A stretch of 64,000 nucleotides of DNA, taken from positions 4,678,766 through 4,742,765 of the forward strand of contig OZ025212.1 in the NCBI GenBank assembly GCA_964019055.1, written 5' to 3'. The DNA comes from Anthopleura xanthogrammica. Its lineage: Eukaryota; Cnidaria; Anthozoa; Actiniaria; Actiniidae. Positions 61,601 through 64,000 of the stretch are shown here, one piece after another (within the stretch, counting starts at the first letter, position 1; every line of letters begins with the position of its first letter). Made by a program: the position numbers and the translations under genes. The notes under the pieces were generated by a model, which was not told the origin of the DNA, did no database searches, and saw nothing but the letters and a program-made list of their open reading frames with translations.

Positions 61601-64000
61601 CAAGTATACCCACCCCAGCCTCGGTGTCAACCATGCCTTTGTCATCGCTGTCAACTGTCTCTTCTTTATATTCCTCTTTCTGCCAACTAGGATTGCTGCT
61701 TATGATGGCAGGACCTAGAAAAACAAGAGGCATGACTTCTTTACTCTATTTATGAGCTTTCTAATATGGGCAGGGAAGCCCCACAGAGCAAAGCTCCACT
61801 ACAGGGACCCCAAAAAAGAAGTACAAAAAACTAAATACAACACATACGATCAGTAGACTAATTCCATAAGTCGGTGTTTTCGCTCTTTGTCGATTCTGGT
61901 AACGCTCATATAACAACGTCCCAAAAACGAGCGAAAGCTATGACTTATGGAATCAGTGTAATACAATCAGATATGACTTCAAAACATTTGACTTATGATT
62001 GCAGATTGAGAATAGATAGGCATCTTTAGGTTATTGAGCCTGAAAACCTTGAGTCTTAAACAAAAATTGTAAGATCTGAAGCATGTTTGATAATAAAGGA
62101 AGTAGAGATTGAGGAATCAAGGAGTTCTTTGATGGTTTAAGCAAGAAAATTACTACAGTTCATATACACCTTTTAATAACTCTTTAGAATATAATGATTA
62201 TAAGGAATGCTTAAAAATCAATAGAACTTTTTTTTAATGATTAAGAAACTAATTCAACATTTTTTTCAATTCATGAATATTAAATTCTGAAGATCTCTAT
62301 GAAGACTGTAAGTAGTGCCATAAACTTATGCTTATCAAATTTATGTGTAAGAATATGATTTACAATGCATATTTATATTTAGTGTTTTGTAAGACCTACC
62401 TTTTGTTTTTGTATCTTCAAGTATTTTTTGTTTATCCATGGTCTTCTGAAGCTGTTGGCCAATATCAATTTCATGTATGCAACGGAAAGAGCTGTCTTGA
62501 CGGCCAAGATCATATACTCGAACCTAAATAATTTTGAAACATGCAGTTAGCTTGTGGGATTTTCCCATTTCATGGATTATATGTACAGCTATTTCAAAAA
62601 ACGCTGAATACTGAATATTGCATATTGAATAGTGTTTCTGAGACTGAAATGCACTTTGGGTCATATAATATTGTCTAAAGTAAAATAAAGAATAATTGAA
62701 TATTTTATTTTTAGTGCATTCCTTCCGAAACAATATACTAGCTACATATAGAGAGCAAATCGCTGCATATTCACTTTTTATTTCAAATTAATGAGACCCA
62801 CAATGCTCTTTGGTCTTGGAATGCACTATTCAGTATTCAACGTCTTTTTGAAATAGCTGTATATGCAAAGAAATATGCGATGTAGGCAATGGAAGAGAGA
62901 AAAGAGAGAACTTGTAGAGAGGTGGATAAAGGATAGAACACCTAAGTAACATTTTATTGATATTCTGAAACAGCTTCTAGGTTGATCAACAGGTTCTGGG
63001 TTGATGCCATTGTCTGGGAATGAAACCCAAATCTTAAGACCCCAGAGATGAGAGGTGAGTGCATTTTTCAATATTATGACATTGTTAACCAACCTTGCCA
63101 TCAGTTGATCCCAAAGCCATGCAGTACTGTGCTGAATCAAAAGCAAGAGAAATAAAGGGAAAACCTGCAAGAAAAAATGATATTAATTTTTCAAATATAC
63201 CTATGCAGTGTAATGCTAATTGAGCTTTGGTCGAGGTTCCAAGCATCTTGGAATGTCCAAATATTTTTTCAGACCATAATTTATTAACACAGGTGAAGTG
63301 AGTCCCTGATGTACTGTATTATACTTTTGGCTCTTCTTGGGTAAAAATGTATGATTTCTTTGTTAATCATGATGTTGATGGTATAGCATATAGAGTCAAT
63401 AAATAGCCAACATTAACATACCAGATACGATAGGTGACTGATATACCAAGCATGAGCTCTGGATATCCCAAACCTTGAAATCCAAAACAAAATATATTAA
63501 CAATAACAGAATAATGTGTATGAATATGATCGTCGCGGAGTATTAAGCAATTTAAGTAATTGCTAGTATAGAAGCCCGAAAAACTTTCGGGGGTTTCAAC
63601 GGGATTTGAACCCATGACCTTTGCAGAGCCAGTGCAACAGAATAACAGAATACTGATAAAGTTTTCTTGTCTAAATAAACTATAAGATAACCATGCAATA
63701 TTACCCAAGAATGTAGCTTGCTGTACCTTATATGTTCTGTCTTCTGATATTGATACTATTATACATTCATTCCAAGGACAAAATTGGGCTTGTGTCAGTG
63801 GACTAATGTGACCCTCTAGAACTGAATCCAATTTGCATGTCTTCATGATGAAAAAAGAATAAATTATATGAATAATTTGGTACACACAAACAGAAAAAAA
63901 CCACAAACAGTGGAATTTAACCTCTGCTCACAGGGTGCTACGACAATGCAGCATATACCTCAATATTCAAGATCCAGACTTCCTTCCCAATACAAGCAGA
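49688..64000 (-). CDS. WDR27: WDR27-like WD40-repeat protein, 21 exons, 5' end outside window
   Basis: Exons read leftward: >64000-63959, 63840-63727, 63473-63422, 63164-63094, 62523-62400, 61714-61507, 61063-60960, 60636-60545, 59353-59217, 58786-58701, 55579-55486, 55399-55316, 55110-54911, 54350-54175, 53802-53669, 53193-53096, 52833-52712, 52019-51922, 51427-51325, 50969-50871, 49744-49688. Every junction keeps frame. WD40 blades are visible at LEGHISPLTQAQFCPWNE then ISEDRTYK-VWDIQSS; STDGK-VRVYDLG; GINCITYSGNGKHLACALSN; GHDGSLTHIKFSHDNKWLLT then SSTDRTVRLWSP; DGIKMWDLRTNR; GSEDRSVYLFDVRGSSF and GHTEVVADVAFHP. It ends SLDGKLKFYTEELR. Exon order and wording match vertebrate WDR27 from memory, including SFHSYI and KSIEVFD. 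A linker of low complexity (SSGYTGAPRSK, VKKSSVPLRKSSSG) joins the two propeller halves. Probable scaffold protein, function poorly known. Its introns are packed with mobile elements. Confidence 0.88.
50050..50296. mobile_element. MITE family C, copy 1, with 7-bp target duplication
   Basis: Starts cacagggagcccaatttaga and ends tctaaattgggctccctgtg. It is flanked by gtaaaag at 50043-50049 and 50297-50303. The centre is not mirrored: it reads through gcgcgcgcctttgttttcca. Only about 24 bp of the right arm remain. It is inserted between the arms of an older inverted repeat (49905-50035 and 50345-50470, tgtcgcgcaa words). Confidence 0.85.
50495..50696. mobile_element. MITE family B, copy 6
   Basis: Long subtype: tatagactactttagcttgg at the left, gtaaagaggtcta at the right, centre tattcatgtgtcgtcttatg. 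In the last WDR27-like intron. Confidence 0.85.
51476..51770. repeat. 57-bp tandem repeat, 5 units
   Basis: The word acctctgggctgatctaagt starts at 51483, 51540, 51597, 51654 and 51711, an exact 57-bp period. Each unit continues cagg-ca-ggcta-ctcacag and gaaccctgaaacaa. In a WDR27-like intron. The same unit is found as a reverse-oriented array at 61268-61490 and as single copies at about 5995-6060, 47878, 58890 and 59550. Confidence 0.95.
52102..52444. mobile_element. MITE family C, copy 2: long near-perfect hairpin, 7-bp target duplication
   Basis: Arms of about 115 bp, 52102-52221 and 52325-52444, are nearly exact reverse complements (cacagggagcccaatttaga and aattccaggtcaagataatg mirrored). 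Flanks are gtaaaac at 52095-52101 and 52445-52451. The loop (atgtcaatataataaatcca and onward) is the reverse complement of the centre of copy 1. It interrupts a SINE-like head (gatggcgtggtggtaaaa and cgcttgcctctcacctctga). Confidence 0.92.
52498..52608. repeat. Partner copy of the 16.6-kb inverted-repeat element
   Basis: aaggtgttaaaaaaggtatc, gatgcaaaggcacagctacc and gggagctgtgaaggggacta match 16638-16750 in the same order and orientation. Only one arm is present here. Confidence 0.75.
54462..54640. mobile_element. MITE-like inverted repeat in WDR27-like intron
   Basis: aatagcgcatttccaagatt, then tgcttcgcttgtcacacaca, is mirrored by ttgtgcgtgacaagtgaagt, then atattggaaatgggctattt. Diverged arms of about 45 bp. 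Confidence 0.65.
55177..55252. repeat. (GGAA)n microsatellite
   Basis: About 18 consecutive ggaa units, with a few ggga variants at the end, in a WDR27-like intron. Purine-only on the + strand. Confidence 0.97.
55830..58425 (+). mobile_element. 5'-truncated CR1/L2/Jockey-group non-LTR retrotransposon with intact RT ORF
   Basis: The ORF 55933-58248 (771 aa, TAA stop) is opposite to the host WDR27-like gene and sits in its intron. The frame is open from 55860 after an in-frame TAA, encoding the end of an AP-endonuclease domain (LVDEPTRSQNVLDLLITN, SDHHAIL). The reverse transcriptase follows: NYRPISLLPIVSKVFEKCV, YLDFAKAFDS (from residue 377), GVPQGSLLGPILFLVYVNDL and the catalytic FADD (467-470). 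The C-terminal domain includes RDSFFNRIVVLWNSLPSKIK and a CxxC-type end (VCSKCRS). The 3' end is an A-rich tail at about 58402-58425. The N-terminal endonuclease is missing, so autonomous mobility is unlikely, but the lack of internal stops points to recent insertion. Confidence 0.92.
58496..58646. mobile_element. MITE-like hairpin, family F
   Basis: cctggttgtactaagggtga, atagcgctatc is mirrored by gatagcgctattcaccctta, gtacaaccagg. Inner words gataaatccttatcca / ggataagatttatcc are also complementary, so almost the entire 150 bp folds. About 70 bp after the LINE poly-A. Confidence 0.9.
59036..59165. repeat. Inverted repeat
   Basis: ctgcaggtgttcctcattgg, tcagggtggat is mirrored by atccaccctgaccaacgaag, aattcctgcaatgtag; the centre is purine-rich then pyrimidine-rich (ggagagggaaagg / tctctcctttctc). 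Confidence 0.75.
59936..60128. repeat. G-rich 8-bp satellite (GGGGGATA)n, block 1
   Basis: About 23 units of ataggggg/ataagggg in near-perfect 8-bp register on the + strand. A second block lies at 60328-60378; between them is a LINE tail. Four or more G-tracts per 32 bp on the + strand make it G-quadruplex-prone. Confidence 0.97.
60129..60327 (-). mobile_element. LINE 3' tail inserted in or beside the G-rich satellite, (TATC)n end
   Basis: On the minus strand, gacccaccgtgggtaaataa agt is followed by (tatc)n at 60122-60150. This is the same aataaagtta-plus-microsatellite arrangement as at 17782 and 39570. AT-rich 3' UTR only; no coding part. Confidence 0.6.
60328..60378. repeat. G-rich 8-bp satellite (GGGGGATA)n, block 2
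   Basis: Six or so ataggggg units identical to block 1. Confidence 0.95.
60716..60900 (+). mobile_element. tRNA-derived SINE-like copy
   Basis: The head ggtggcgatggcagtgagag, agctcacctctca resembles an A-box region. ccaggttcaattcctgg resembles a B box/T arm. The body contains tttcctctgggttatttctg and ggttttcctccct. In a WDR27-like intron. A second, more diverged head is at 61108-61190 (gtagtggtagttcacttgcc, ggtttgattctgag). Confidence 0.6.
61268..61490. repeat. 57-bp tandem repeat, 4 units, opposite orientation
   Basis: Units of gatctgtgagttagctgtgc, cctgacttagatcagcccag, aggttgtttcagg; the word cagag starts at 61308, 61365, 61422 and 61479, again exactly 57 bp apart. Reverse complement of the array at 51.5 kb. 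In a WDR27-like intron. Confidence 0.95.
61855..61960. repeat. Hairpin element
   Basis: actaattccataagtcggtg, ttttcgctc is mirrored by gagcgaaagctatgacttat, ggaatcagt. About 100 bp in total. Confidence 0.75.
62584..62861. mobile_element. MITE-like element, family I, TA-flanked
   Basis: tacagctatttcaaaaaacg, ctgaatactgaata is mirrored by tattcagtattcaacgtctt, tttgaaatagctgta. The inner tgaatagtgtttc / tgcactattcag parts are also related. Outer TA is consistent with TA target duplication. In a WDR27-like intron. Confidence 0.85.

Overview
The window is animal nuclear DNA, AT-rich, with intron-rich genes, GT-AG splicing and dense small transposons. The gene content (animal cyclodipeptide synthase, large beta-helix membrane protein, SERTA proteins, PLEKHH, WDR27) and CR1/L2-like retrotransposons fit an anthozoan cnidarian, most likely a stony coral or relative. 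That placement is inference; no species can be named. Exon models below were built by hand from splice sites, frame continuity and family similarity recalled from memory.

Layout: (1) 1-6412 (+), 3' half of a PLEKHH1/2-type MyTH4-FERM gene. (2) 6.4-12.9 kb, gene-poor. (3) 12961-14078 (+) and 20726-21505 (-), two convergent SERTA-domain genes around a repeat-rich spacer. (4) 23950-28998 (+), a 1479-residue secreted/membrane protein with a Pmp-like beta-helix ectodomain and about nine membrane helices. (5) 30682-35172 (-), a choline/carnitine acyltransferase-fold protein; 35636-39478 (+), an MFSD8-like 12-TM transporter, head to head with it. (6) 41292-45860 (-), a microsomal cytochrome P450; 47461-48985 (+), a tRNA-dependent cyclodipeptide synthase (CDPS), also head to head. 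(7) 49688 to beyond 64000 (-), 21 exons of a WDR27-type WD40 gene, with an almost intact non-LTR retrotransposon ORF in one intron.

The most interesting region is 30.7-49.0 kb: CDPS, P450, transporter and acyltransferase-fold genes lie side by side with no other gene between them, as two divergent pairs. CDPSs make cyclic dipeptides from aminoacyl-tRNAs, and bacterial CDPS clusters often pair the synthase with P450s and other tailoring enzymes or transporters. I propose this as a candidate animal diketopiperazine gene cluster. The CDPS keeps every catalytic position I could check by spacing. The acyltransferase seems to have lost its catalytic histidine. Joint function is a hypothesis.

The rest of the window is shaped by short inverted-repeat elements: at least six copies of one family, three of another, and several single hairpins. 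There are also tRNA-derived SINE-like copies, exact 57-bp tandem arrays in both orientations, and LINE 3' tails that end in different microsatellites.
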